Positions 34,156 through 44,489 of a stretch of DNA of 64,000 nt are shown piece by piece (position 1 is the first letter of the stretch; every line of letters starts with the position of its first letter). The DNA comes from Lasiosphaeria ovina (Eukaryota; Ascomycota; Sordariomycetes; Sordariales; Lasiosphaeriaceae). The notes below the pieces were generated by a model. It did no database searches and was not told the DNA's origin. It saw only the letters and a list, made by a program, of their open reading frames with translations. A program made the translations under genes and the position numbers. The stretch covers positions 186,001-250,000 of the forward strand of contig JAULSN010000015.1 in NCBI GenBank assembly GCA_033439765.1, read 5' to 3'.

Positions 34156-35121
34156 TCACGGTAGCTGCTGCTCAAAGGAATGATCTGAGGCCCAGATAGC
34201 CAGAGCGTCCCAGTCGTTGCACTGGTGAATCTGGCCGTCGCCAAAGACGTTGGCGTCTTCCGTGTACAGCAGTGCTCCGTCGGCCTTGCACTGCACGAGT
34301 TGCCGCAGGCTGTCGAGGCAGTGCGTGACGTGATTCCAGGGAACTGTCTGCTCTTTGTTTTCCCTGAAGTGGTAGAGAGCGGCGCGGACGACTGTCTATT
34401 TATTCAGGGGAAAGGGCGGCAGAGTTTAGTAATTGCGTTCCCTCTAATGGTTCAACAATAACAAATAAAACGATATAATAAGGGGGAGGAAGTGGAGGAG
34501 GGGGAAAGAGAAGAGGAGGGGAAAGGGGAGGTCTTACTACGCAGTGCAGTTGGTGGAATCCAGCAACAAAGTATACCACAGAGTCTTTATCTGCTGGGTT
34601 TGGGAGACTGAGTGGTAGGTGGCGTGTCATGGCCCAGCTTTTCTCTACAGTAACGAGCCCGGCGCCTCCTGCTTGTTGCAAAGAAAGTGGAGTTAAAAAA
34701 AAAAGAATACAAGTAAATCTGTTATATATAAAGTTGAATTGGAAAAAGAGAGTGAAAAAATGAGGGGACACCTACGAGGAAAGAGTGAGGCCCAGAGAGG
34801 ATTGGATATCGTCTTGTTGTCATTGCTAAATGGCGTGTTCCAGTGGAAGGCTGTCGACAACTCATCATGATCCTTGTGGTCGAGGAGATCTATCGCCGGC
34901 GACGGAACGACCTTTTGAACACCAAGGCTGTAGCCGGCGAAGATGCCAACCCAGAGGCTGTTACTAGCGAGCAGTGCCAATGCAAGAAAGACGACCCATC
35001 TCCTCGAAGACGGTGATGACGGCGCTGAGGAAGACCAGCTCTGGCCCGATAGGAACCCGGCACCCGACTCGGAGGAGAGACGTTCCACGGGCGAATAGTC
35101 TTTGTCGTTCTTGGTTGCCAT
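34156..35121 (-). CDS. UstYa-family (DUF3328) oxidase 1
   Basis: Three exons: 35121-34776, 34668-34538 and 34395-34156 (introns 107 and 142 bp), 238 residues. Order: a Ser-rich cytosolic N-terminus, one membrane segment near 40-65, a linker with WASLFP then GAGLVTVEK, and the two diagnostic HxxHC motifs, HQLHC near 153-157 and HVTHC near 180-184. After them come QLVQCKADGALLY and the C-terminal HQCNDWDALAIW, all hallmarks of the family. UstYa proteins are known to carry out oxidative macrocyclisation or dehydrogenation of fungal RiPPs (ustiloxin, phomopsin, asperipin) and some other metabolites. It diverges from the small secreted peptide gene across a 907-bp region. Exon joins were chosen to restore conserved motifs in frame. 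Confidence 0.9.
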
Positions 35122-36028
<907 letters not shown>

Positions 36029-36247
36029 ATGAAGTTGAACAGCATCTTCCTCAGCATTACCGCCTTTGTGCTTGCTGCCCGTGCCGCTCCCGCTCCCGTC
36101 GACAACGACGCTATCCAGGCCGTCAATGTTGTCGTCAAGGGCCAGCCCTTCCCTCCCTTCGGGTATGTCGTTGCACATACACACCCGGAAAGGAGCACCT
36201 TGACAGACTGTACTGACATGCTCGTGTCTAGATATGAGGGGGCTTAA
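36029..36247 (+). CDS. Small secreted peptide, candidate single-core RiPP precursor
   Basis: Two exons, 36029-36162 and 36232-36247, with a 69-bp intron (GTATGT donor, ACTGAC branch site, TAG acceptor), encode 49 residues. Residues 1-20 form a clear signal peptide (MKLNSIF start, hydrophobic core, Ala-Arg-Ala-Ala cleavage region). Residues 21-36 are an acidic, Ala/Val-rich leader-like part. The C-terminus from about residue 37 is KGQPFPPFGYEGA, rich in Pro, Phe, Gly and Tyr. The splice junction falls inside this segment, so the last Tyr-Glu-Gly-Ala comes from exon 2. There are no cysteines, Lys-Arg sites or internal repeats. Position between two UstYa genes and near a P4H-like enzyme, glycosyltransferase and ABCC pump suggests it is the substrate (inference). 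Alternatives are a pheromone-like or effector peptide. Confidence 0.7.
   Translation: MKLNSIFLSITAFVLAARAAPAPVDNDAIQAVNVVVKGQPFPPFGYVVAHTHPERSTLTDCTDMLVSRYEGA
36163..36231 (+). other. Intron of the small peptide gene
   Basis: 69 bp, GT-AG, with a consensus fungal branch point CTGAC about 15 bp before the acceptor. Without splicing the frame reads on to 36247 out of family character. The canonical signals make the spliced form the better model. Confidence 0.8.
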
Positions 36248-36584
36248 GTTCAAGACCACATAACGGGCCGAGGCTCAGTTCCATAGATGGACATCTCAGT
36301 GGGGGAGAAGAGTGGAAAGGGCTTTCTTGTGGTTCGTGGTCTCCTTTCATGTGCTGTTTCGTTGAACAGATAGGATAAACTAGTCCTAGTTAAATAGTCA
36401 GAACCGCAAGCTTTGCCATACATTGATATGTCATCTATTATTGTCTCTACTGTGTTCTTTGCATGTGGCTCGAAGCTTTCCTTTCTATGCGGCACTTGTG
36501 TATATTAAAACATGGTATTGGTAATCGTGTTATTCTGTCAATATATAACTACTCATCTTGCGTATTATGATGCCACCCTAGTGG
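36248..36584. other. Convergent intergenic region
   Basis: The 337 bp between the convergent stops of the peptide gene and UstYa 2. It is AT-rich after 36360, with A/T runs consistent with 3' processing signals. No gene seen. Confidence 0.5.
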
Positions 36585-37684
36585 CTACGTGTCTACCCTA
36601 ACCGAGCCAGTGGTGATGTTCCTTTGGCGAGCCCATTCCCATAAGGTGCCCCAGTTGCGGCAATGTCGAGGCGTGGCCCCGGGGTTGGCTTGGGGCTCTC
36701 CATCCAGCGTCGTATAGACAATGGGCTGCATGTTTCCTTCGCACAGGAGACTTTGGCGGAGAAGCCCTAGGCAGTGTTCTGTCGCCGCGCGAAAAGGTTG
36801 GGTTAGAAGGTAAACATGCCCAAAAAGGACATGAGCAACAACAGCCTTGAGAGACAGAGAGGTCTTACCAGTGTGGACGCGACGCTCCTCAAAAGCCTCG
36901 TCGTTGTGCATCTGGGGGAGCCCAAGTGCAGAGTTTCGGACATAATTCTGGCAGGTCAGACCATGTGCGCCGAGCAAAAGGGAAATGGGACAAGACGGAC
37001 CAGACAATGCATATCATGAAAAACCTGAGGAGTGACGGCAAACTGGCCTGGGGTATCTGCATCGCGAGCAGTGCGGGTGGGGAGCCTCGAAGCCTCTTCG
37101 GCGGTAATGCTCAGAAGCTGGACTGTGTTTCGCGTGTGCTGCATGTGAGCCAGTGCCAAACAATAGCCAGGGGTTCTGGTGCGGTGCATTTTAGTGTCTT
37201 ACTGCTCGACACTTGACGCCAAAGTGCGTTAATGTTATCCTCGGAGCCTTCAAACCAATGTCGTCCCCAGAAGGTCTTGAAATCGGGCGGGTTCGGGGCG
37301 GGCCCTGTGTCGTAGCGAACAGTAGAACAGCTGATGGCGGATGAGGCGTCGTCGTAAATGTCTATGTTGTGTGTTGTTGCGAGGTCAGCTGCGGCGTCGT
37401 GACCCGAACGAGAAGCAAATAAAATATTTCTTCATGCCTTCAAAGCTTCGAAGACGGCGGCATTCTTGCTCGACAGTTGTCGAGTCGGGATGTTTGGGTT
37501 TGGCGGGCAAAAGCAAGAAACATGATAGCGCGAGAATAATGTTGGCTAGCAGTGAGAGGCCAAAGAAATATGGCAAGCGTTGCCCCTTCGATTGCGTGTC
37601 ACTGGCGAGAGGTGGTATGTGAGCTTCTTCAGAAAGCTCCACCGAGTCTCGTTGAACTTTAGTGTACGTGCGTGCGGTCAGCAT
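36585..37684 (-). CDS. UstYa-family (DUF3328) oxidase 2
   Basis: Five-exon model: 37684-37456, 37388-37203, 37122-37001, 36947-36869, 36778-36585, about 269 residues; the first intron is the least certain because no good GT donor is seen. A membrane segment (FFGLSLLANIILALSCFLLL) lies near residues 38-57. The tail carries both HxxHC motifs, HDMHC followed by LNYVRNSALG, and HTEHC followed by LGLLRQSLLCEGNMQP, then HCRNWGTLWEWA. The introns of 80, 53 and 90 bp all end in AG and rejoin these motifs in frame. The 'LRQSLLCEGNMQP...HCRNW' pattern is the UstYb-like subtype often paired with a UstYa in RiPP clusters. It is a probable oxidative tailoring enzyme acting on the adjacent peptide (inference). 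Confidence 0.85.
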
Positions 37685-38107
37685 TTTTTTTCTTGTCCCG
37701 GTTTTGTTTTGGAAGTGAGCGCGCCAGGGCAATCAAAGTAGCCCTATCGCAGTATAAGCGCGACAGGCGGAAGGGGTGCCAGGAAAAATGTTCAAACAGG
37801 CCGTCCACACTTTTAAGTACTTGATAAGGATGGAAGGAAGGAGCGAGGTGGGGGTCCCTTGTCCATGGTGCGAAGGCCGCCAGCTGGGTGGAACCAGGTA
37901 CATACAGTATTGAAGCTTGGGGCTTGGCGGCGGGCGCTTGGAACCCAAGTCCCACATACACATGACATCAAAATAGGTGGCGACGCCGATTCTTGCGATG
38001 AACTTGGCGATTTCCCAAGACACTCAAAGCTCCACAATCCATTTTGCTCCCTGTCCTCGGTTCATAATCCATCTCAGCCATACCCCGCACCCGACACCTG
38101 ACTATCT
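37685..38107. promoter_or_regulatory. Divergent promoter region between UstYa 2 and ABC-F gene
   Basis: 423 bp between divergent starts, with no ORF of its own. A T8 run at 37684-37691 adjoins the UstYa 2 start codon. No recognised binding site. Confidence 0.4.
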
Positions 38108-40790
38108 ATGGCCCACTCCGATTCTGAAGACGTGACTGGGGCGCCAGAGATCATCGCGAGTCGGCAGCAAACTCGGTTCCACCTCCTGGAAGATGCCAGA
38201 TCGTCAGACGTACGTCCTTTCCTCTCCGCCTCCTCCACAACGGGGAAAGGGAGAGGCCTCGCGCCATCCTGAATGCGTGTCTAACCACATCCCGGGCTTG
38301 TCTACAGGTCACCATCGAGCAATTAACCCTCTCCATCCGCGCCAGCAAGGCGGGCAGCAAGGCGGGCAGCAGCAAAGCTGCCAAGGCGGGGAAAGCGAAA
38401 GCTGGTGGTGGGGCTGCTGCCAAGACACGCGATATCCTGGTCGATGCTACTTTGCGACTTAAGGCCGGCGTCCACTTCGGTCTTCTCGGCCGCAATGGCT
38501 CGGGCAAATCCACTCTTTTGAGGGCTCTGGCGGCAAAGGTCATCCCGGGTTTGTCGCTTGCCACCAGGATTGTGCTTCTGCAACAAACGGCTGCCGAAGA
38601 CGGCTCTGGCACCGAGGCGCCCACCGGACCCCGCGGGGCGAAGACGGTTATGCAGTACATACTCGAGGGCGATGAGGCGAGAAACCAGATCTTGGAGGAA
38701 CTGAATAGTAAGATACCTTTGACGCCGATTGGTTGCGACCCCAACGGCTGATCATATCTGCACACAGCCCTTACTCGGATCGAGCCCAGAGGCGACAACG
38801 AGGAGCTGGGGCAGCTTCGCGCATACCGTCGACTGCTATACACGCGGATTCAGAGACAGCGTATCGAGGCGCAGAAGAATGCGGCACTTCGGAGCGGGGC
38901 CAGGGGCTCCCAGGCGCGTAAAGAGCTGATCGCGTTCGAGAAGAGGGTGGAAGAAGCCCGCGACAGGTATGCACGCAGCAAGCAAGCAATACGAGAGGGT
39001 CGGGATGTGGGCACTGACACAAGTTAGGGTCGACAACACTGAGGAACGCATCGATTCCAAAGAGTGTCAAGACGAGCTCGCCGAAGCTTCGCGGCTGACA
39101 GCAGAACTCCAAACAGAGCTGGACGAGGTACATGGGCCCACTCCTTCGTAACACACAGACAGACAGCAAAGTCTGCATCGAGGCTGACAAGGCGGTCTAT
39201 ATTCGCAGCGGCCTCTCGGAGACCTCGAGGCTCGGGCGCGAAAGGTGTTGTCTGCGCTGGGATTCACTGATGAGATGATGCAAAAGCGATTCGACGAGCT
39301 CTCTGGGGGCTGGCAGATGCGCTGCATGCTCGCCAACACCCTTCTCCAAGACGCTGACATCATGATCCTAGACGAGCCCACCAACTTCCTCGACCTGTTG
39401 GGCATCATTTGGCTTCAGAAATACCTTATTGATCTCCGGACTGAATCCAGCAAGACCATCATCGTCGTTTCGCACGATCGCGACTTTATCGATCACGTAT
39501 GCCAGGAGATCATCATGATAAAAGATCAAAACCTAGAATATTTTGACGGAAATTTAACTACATACGAAGAGGATCAACAGTCGAAGAGGGTGAACTTGAC
39601 GCGCTTAAAAAACGCCCAGGAGAAACAGATTGCTCACGTAGAAAAAACCATTGCCAATAACATCCGGGCCGGAAAGAAGTCTGGAGATGAGAATAAGTTG
39701 CGCCAGGCCGTTTCTCGCCAGAAGAAGTTGGAGGACCGCATGGGCATGCAGACTAACGCCAAGGGTGGGAGATTCAAACTCTCAAGAGACATGGCAGGCT
39801 ACCACACTTCGAAGCGTGCGGCCATCGAGATTCCTCCCGAGGAGAGCGCAGTGGCGATGACACTCCCTCTCGCGCCCGACCTCCGGTTCCCCGGGGCCCT
39901 CGTATCGCTGGATCATGTTTGGTTCTCATACAAGCCTGAACAAGCCTCCATCCTGCAAGACGTGAGCCTGAGCATCGAGATGGGATCACGCGTCGGCATT
40001 GTTGGCCTCAACGGCAGTGGCAAGTCAACACTCGTTAAGCTCGTCACAGAGGTTGCATCGCCAACTAAGGGAACCGTCACCCGCCACCCCCGCGTAAAAA
40101 TAGGATACTATTCCCAACTGGCAGTGGAGGATCTGAGGACCGCCGGGGCGGCTGATCCATCCATGACAGCACTCAGCACCCTAGCAGCTGAGGCGGGCAA
40201 AGAGATGGACGAGAGTGACATGCGCGGCCTCCTTGCTTCGTTTCACCTGAAGGGGGATACTGCTTCCGCTGTCCCAGTCGCAAAGCTCTCGGGTGGTCAA
40301 TTGGTATGTTCAGAGCCATAATGGTTCCGTACCAAATTTTTTTTTTCTTTAAAAAAAAAATAATCCCTTTCTTTCTCATTCCTCCCACTGGTATGGCCGA
40401 GGCGGACTGATAGCTAATGTCTCCTAGGTACGTCTCGCCCTAGCTTGCATCATCTGGAAACATCCACACCTTCTCGTTCTTGATGAAGTCACGACCCATC
40501 TCGACTTCTATACGGTTCAAGCGCTCGGCCGAGCTTTGAGGGGTTTTAATGGTGCACTTTTGCTTGTGTCCCACGACCGGTTCTTTGTCAAGTCGGTCAT
40601 CGAGGGAGCTGCCGAGCTGATGGGAAGCGACGAGGAGGACGAGGGGTCGGATGCCGAGGAGCAAGTAAAGGCCGAGATGAAGCGGAACTTGTATCTTATG
40701 AAGAAAGGGAAGCTGACTCTATTGGCGAATGGTGTGCGTGACTTTGAGGAGAGTCTAGAGTCTAGGGTCGATAAGCTACTTGCCGCTTAA
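38108..40790 (+). CDS. ABC-F type ATPase (GCN20/Uup-like translation factor)
   Basis: Six exons: 38108-38209, 38308-38707, 38768-38966, 39028-39127, 39209-40303, 40428-40790, with GT-AG introns of 98, 60, 61, 81 and 124 bp; 752 residues. It has two ATPase domains and no membrane segment: Walker A GRNGSGKST near 95, signature LSGGWQMR near 298, ILDEPTNFLD near 320; then the helical ABC-F linker (LKNAQEKQIAHVEKT); then GLNGSGKST near 534, LSGGQLVR near 627 and LVLDEVTTHLD near 648. A Lys/Ala/Gly low-complexity stretch lies near 47-66. ABC-F proteins act on ribosomes (translation control, stalled ribosome rescue, antibiotic protection). Whether it is a housekeeping neighbour or gives self-protection to the cluster is unknown. 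Confidence 0.9.
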
Positions 40791-41033
40791 TACGCTTTGG
40801 GCCGTGATATTAGTTCACATAAAAATCGCAATAATGGCCCTACGTGGCTCCTTCGGAATAGAGGCTGTTAGCATTCCGGGAGTTTTGAAGTCGGAATGAC
40901 ACTAAAAAGAACCTTAGCTTTTTAAGTTAGCGCCGGAACTTTGAGCCTCATGCAGATGAAACGCCCCACTACTTTAATCGTACTTCACTTGGAGGTTCAG
41001 GATCTAAGCAAAGATCCGAAACAAATGGAATAA
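40791..41033. other. Intergenic, 3' of ABC-F gene
   Basis: No gene; AT-rich 3' flank up to the target duplication of the MITE. Confidence 0.5.
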
Positions 41034-41041
41034 ATAATATA
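41034..41041. repeat. 8-bp target duplication ATAATATA (left)
   Basis: Identical to 41834-41841 on the other side of the inverted-repeat element. Confidence 0.85.
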
Positions 41042-41833
41042 GAGCTTTGATGCACGCACCCACCACCTTTTTTCTCGCACCTACCTGTGGGTCATTGGCA
41101 GCTGGCAACATAGGGACCGCCTTTTGTATGGTAAAATGCCGTATTGCATGGCAGCCACCCAACGGCCTACCGGGCATTGAGGAAGCATACCGGGCACTAA
41201 GGAAGCCCGGCAAAGTCAAAATGACACTATTTACACTTCCACATGCCGGAATTTGCACGCGCAGTTGGTGTTTTAAGGTCTGCAGCGGCCAGGTGGCCTT
41301 TGCAGGCTTTTCCTTTGCCAAACAACCCTTGAACACATCATCAACCTACCTTTCCGCTCACAGTCTTCGTAGTGCCTTTTATCGAGATTTCCTCTGACGG
41401 TTACCAGATTGATAGAGTTAACACCAAGGAATTGTATTACTATATTAACAAATCAGGATTGAATAGGTAGATCATTTAGGCAACTGGGCGCCTGCCATGA
41501 AATTTGGCCAATTTACGTACAAATCCGGGCCTCAGAGTTGCCATTTGCAAGTTACCTTTATTCCGAGGCCGATTCAGCAACGAAGAAGTCGTCAAAATGG
41601 AAAATACCACGGTAAACGCGTTTTCAGGGCTTTTGAAGGTTTTGATAGCTTCAACGTTATCAACCCGGGCGGCCGGGCGGCTGGGTTAGCACATAGGAAG
41701 CGCATGGGCGGGAAGATGATATTTCACAATTTTACCGGCCTAAAATAGGCTCTGCGTATCTCAGCTGCCAACAGCTGCCAAGGTCCCCAGGTAGGTGTGA
41801 GGAAGAAAGTGGTGGGTGCGTGCATCAAAGCTC
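41042..41833. mobile_element. Non-autonomous hAT-like inverted-repeat element (MITE), 792 bp
   Basis: The left end begins GAGCTTTGATGCACGCACCC and the right end is its inverted complement. Inverted similarity extends roughly 70-75 bp on each side (41042-41115 against 41760-41833). The flanks carry an identical 8-bp direct repeat, ATAATATA, the duplication length of the hAT superfamily. The interior has no transposase and only short ORFs, with a small internal direct repeat (ACCGGGCA) near 41168-41200. It sits cleanly between the ABC-F and MFS genes and is not RIP-damaged. Confidence 0.85.
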
Positions 41834-41841
41834 ATAATATA

Positions 41842-42675
41842 ACTAGATACCGCAATAGGCCTCCATTATGCGCACGTGAGATTTTGCTATATTGTTTCCA
41901 GTAAGAATTACTCTCTTCCTTTCAACTCCATCCAGATGGCCAATCTGCTCTGGAAAATTGCAAATTCATCAAGTTAATCTTGCTTTTTTCTTCTTCTTCC
42001 ACTTCTCCTTTTGGGTCTTCTAGCAAGTTCTTTGGGAGAAAGAGTAGTCCAACAGCCACTTTCTCATAAGTAAACTAGATACTTAGCTTATATAACGATG
42101 CTACTGCGTGCGCTGCCCACTTTCCTATTCCTGTCTAAGCATACATTCTACTTAGTTAGTTGTGGACAGATCTTTCTGGCTCCTGCCATCCCACCCAGGA
42201 TGGGAGGGCAGCCAGCTCGGGGGGGGGGCCTTATCATAGAACCCCACGTCACACCGAAAGCAGACGCCTCGCTTCACAAGACTCACATTAAGTTTAGGGG
42301 CGAGGTTAGCTAGGTCCGAGGCATCCAACATCCCGACCGCACGAGAAGGGGTGGTTGGTTGGTTGCATGTTTTCATTGTGCGTGTTTCCAAATGGTCTTC
42401 AAATCAGCTTAGGGTAGATACGATCTCATTCGTACAGAAGCACTCATAATAACGAGCGCATGCTGCCTGCCTAGGTATCTAGTGCACCTATCCCGTCCAT
42501 CCATCCATTCCATCTTTGCCTGTGGCACAGACATAGCTCGGCCCCCGCACTCCGGCCCCCCGACCCCCCAACTCTTCGGGGGCGTGTGACTGTTCCCCTT
42601 CCATTTCTTCGCTTCCTTGCCCCCATCCAACCCGACCGCTGCCGCCGCCGTCGGAGTACCCTCATACATGACAGG
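41842..42675. promoter_or_regulatory. Upstream region of the MFS gene
   Basis: No gene supported. It contains pyrimidine tracts (41980-42015) and a G9 run at 42221-42229. It should hold the MFS promoter. Confidence 0.4.
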
Positions 42676-44489
42676 ATGCCGAAGTCGTTATCCCAGGTAT
42701 GCCATTATAATACTGCCGTCCCGAGCTCCTTTATTATTTTTTTCTTTCTTTTTCCCTGTCTCTTCACTAGGGGCCTGGTCGAGAGAGAGGCTAATTAGCA
42801 CCTCTCCCCCCCTAGATTCGCGATGCGGGGCAGATCGTGGGACTCATGGTGCTTGTCACGGTGGGCATGACCATGTTTGACTCAGCGCGCGTGCCGACGC
42901 TCGAGGAGGCCGTGTGTCGTAGCTTTTACGCCGAAAACCCCGACCAGGTGAATTCAGAGGTAGAACAGTACGATTGTCGAATGGGCGAGGTGCAGGTCCG
43001 TCTCGCCAGATTGAACGGCTGGTTCGAGAATTTATCGGCCGTGCAGGCCCTCGCCCTCACCCTCCCATATGCCTGGCTGGCCGAGCGCGTCAATAGGCAG
43101 ACGTTTCTCTGCGTCGGGTTCATCACGTCAGTCGCCTCCATGGCTTATTTCTTTTTAATATGTAAGTGTTTTTCTTCTTCAAGTCTGGCATGTTGTCCAA
43201 CTAACGGGACGGTCGAGGTCATTTCTCTGGCCCTTCACTTCCTCTTCAGCTCGTCGTGCTGTCGCGCGTTGCCGAATGCATCGGCGGAGGCATCTCTATG
43301 GCCTACATCCTGCTATACTCGCTCCTGGCCCTGGCGGTCACGCCGGAGACACGGTACGTCCTTCCGTTGCTGTCGCAACCATTATCTGACAGTTGGCAGC
43401 TCCTCCGTCTTCTACTTCATTGGCGCAGGCCTGCTCCTGGCGCGTGCATTCGCCATGGGTATTTGCGGCATTCTCCTCAGGGACTACCCGTGGACAGTCG
43501 GCCCGGTCACCGTAGTTGCCTATTCTCTCAATATCCCGCTTGCCCTATTCCTGCCCAGACATTCCCCCAAGCTGCTCACCCCGGACCCAATCCCGGTCCC
43601 AGGGCCGATCGGGGGACCTGGTGATCGTCTCCTCCCGAGCTCCCCTGCTACCATTGGCCACAACAACATGGTTGTGAACGACCAAGACGACGACGGCGGC
43701 GGTGATGGTGTCCACGATATCCGCCACAACGCCAGCCACCGCCCCCCCCGCGACGAGGAGAGTCTGGTGAGCCCTACTGCCACCATGGATGACATTATTG
43801 ATGCCGGGGTCGTCGAACCGGACAAGTCGATCCTCGAGCACTGCAAGTACGCGCTTGTAACAACGTATCGAGAATACTTGGGCCGCACCGTCTTCCGCAT
43901 CAGCCTGATTGCGTGCGGCGTCAAGATCATTGGGCTCGACGTGCAGTCAATCCAGACGCAGTAGAGCGTCAAGCGGTTCGACTGGACTTTTTCCGCCGTC
44001 ACCTACGTCAACGCCTACGCGACCCTCGTGTGCATGCTGGTCCTCGTAGCCTTACCATCACTCTCGGGGTACCTGATTGCGCGCCTCGGCAGCGTCCGCC
44101 GCATGGAGCTGGCCATCGTCAGAGGGAGCCTCACTCTGAGGATTATTGGGAACCTGGCCATGGGTCTCGCCCCGTCCCGCACGCACTTCCTCATCGGCGT
44201 CACCGTGCAGGCGCTTGGCGCGGGGACGTACGACACGTTCAAATCGTTTCTGACGGGTTTGAGTTCGACGGGCCACGTCGCTGAGCTGTACGCGGTGATT
44301 GCCCTCGTGGAGACTGCCGCGCACATCATCTCGTCGCAGATGTGGGCGAATATTTTGGTCTTCTCGCTTCATCTGCCAGAATACCTCATTGGTCTACCCT
44401 TCTGGATTTCTGCCTCCCTCGCCCTCCTCACCATCTTCATCATCCAGCTCATGGTCCGTGACCTACGCCACGAGCCACCACCAGCATAA
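42676..44489 (+). pseudogene. MFS transporter interrupted by one in-frame TAG
   Basis: Exons 42676-42696, 42816-43161, 43218-43353 and 43400-44489 (introns 119, 56 and 46 bp) give about 530 codons with 12-TM major facilitator character. It has an opening helix (GQIVGLMVLVTVGMTMFD), a Cys-containing loop, TM2 with LPYAWLAERVNRQTF (the MFS loop-2 motif region), SRVAECIGGG, an acidic central loop and a C-terminal half ending PPA. A single TAG at 43962-43964 splits the C-terminal half; the same frame is open for 175 more codons and keeps TM character. CAG-to-TAG by C-to-T in a CpA context is the RIP signature. It is a likely recent pseudogene; a sequencing error, readthrough or strain polymorphism are alternatives. 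The second intron uses an unusual GAG acceptor after an ideal CTAAC branch site. Confidence 0.8.

Noticed and set aside
36029..36247. Alpha-type pheromone precursor
   Set aside because: The tail has a Lys-Gly-Gln-Pro run reminiscent of fungal alpha pheromones, but there are no repeats, Kex2 sites, cysteines or Trp residues, and the neighbours are UstYa genes.
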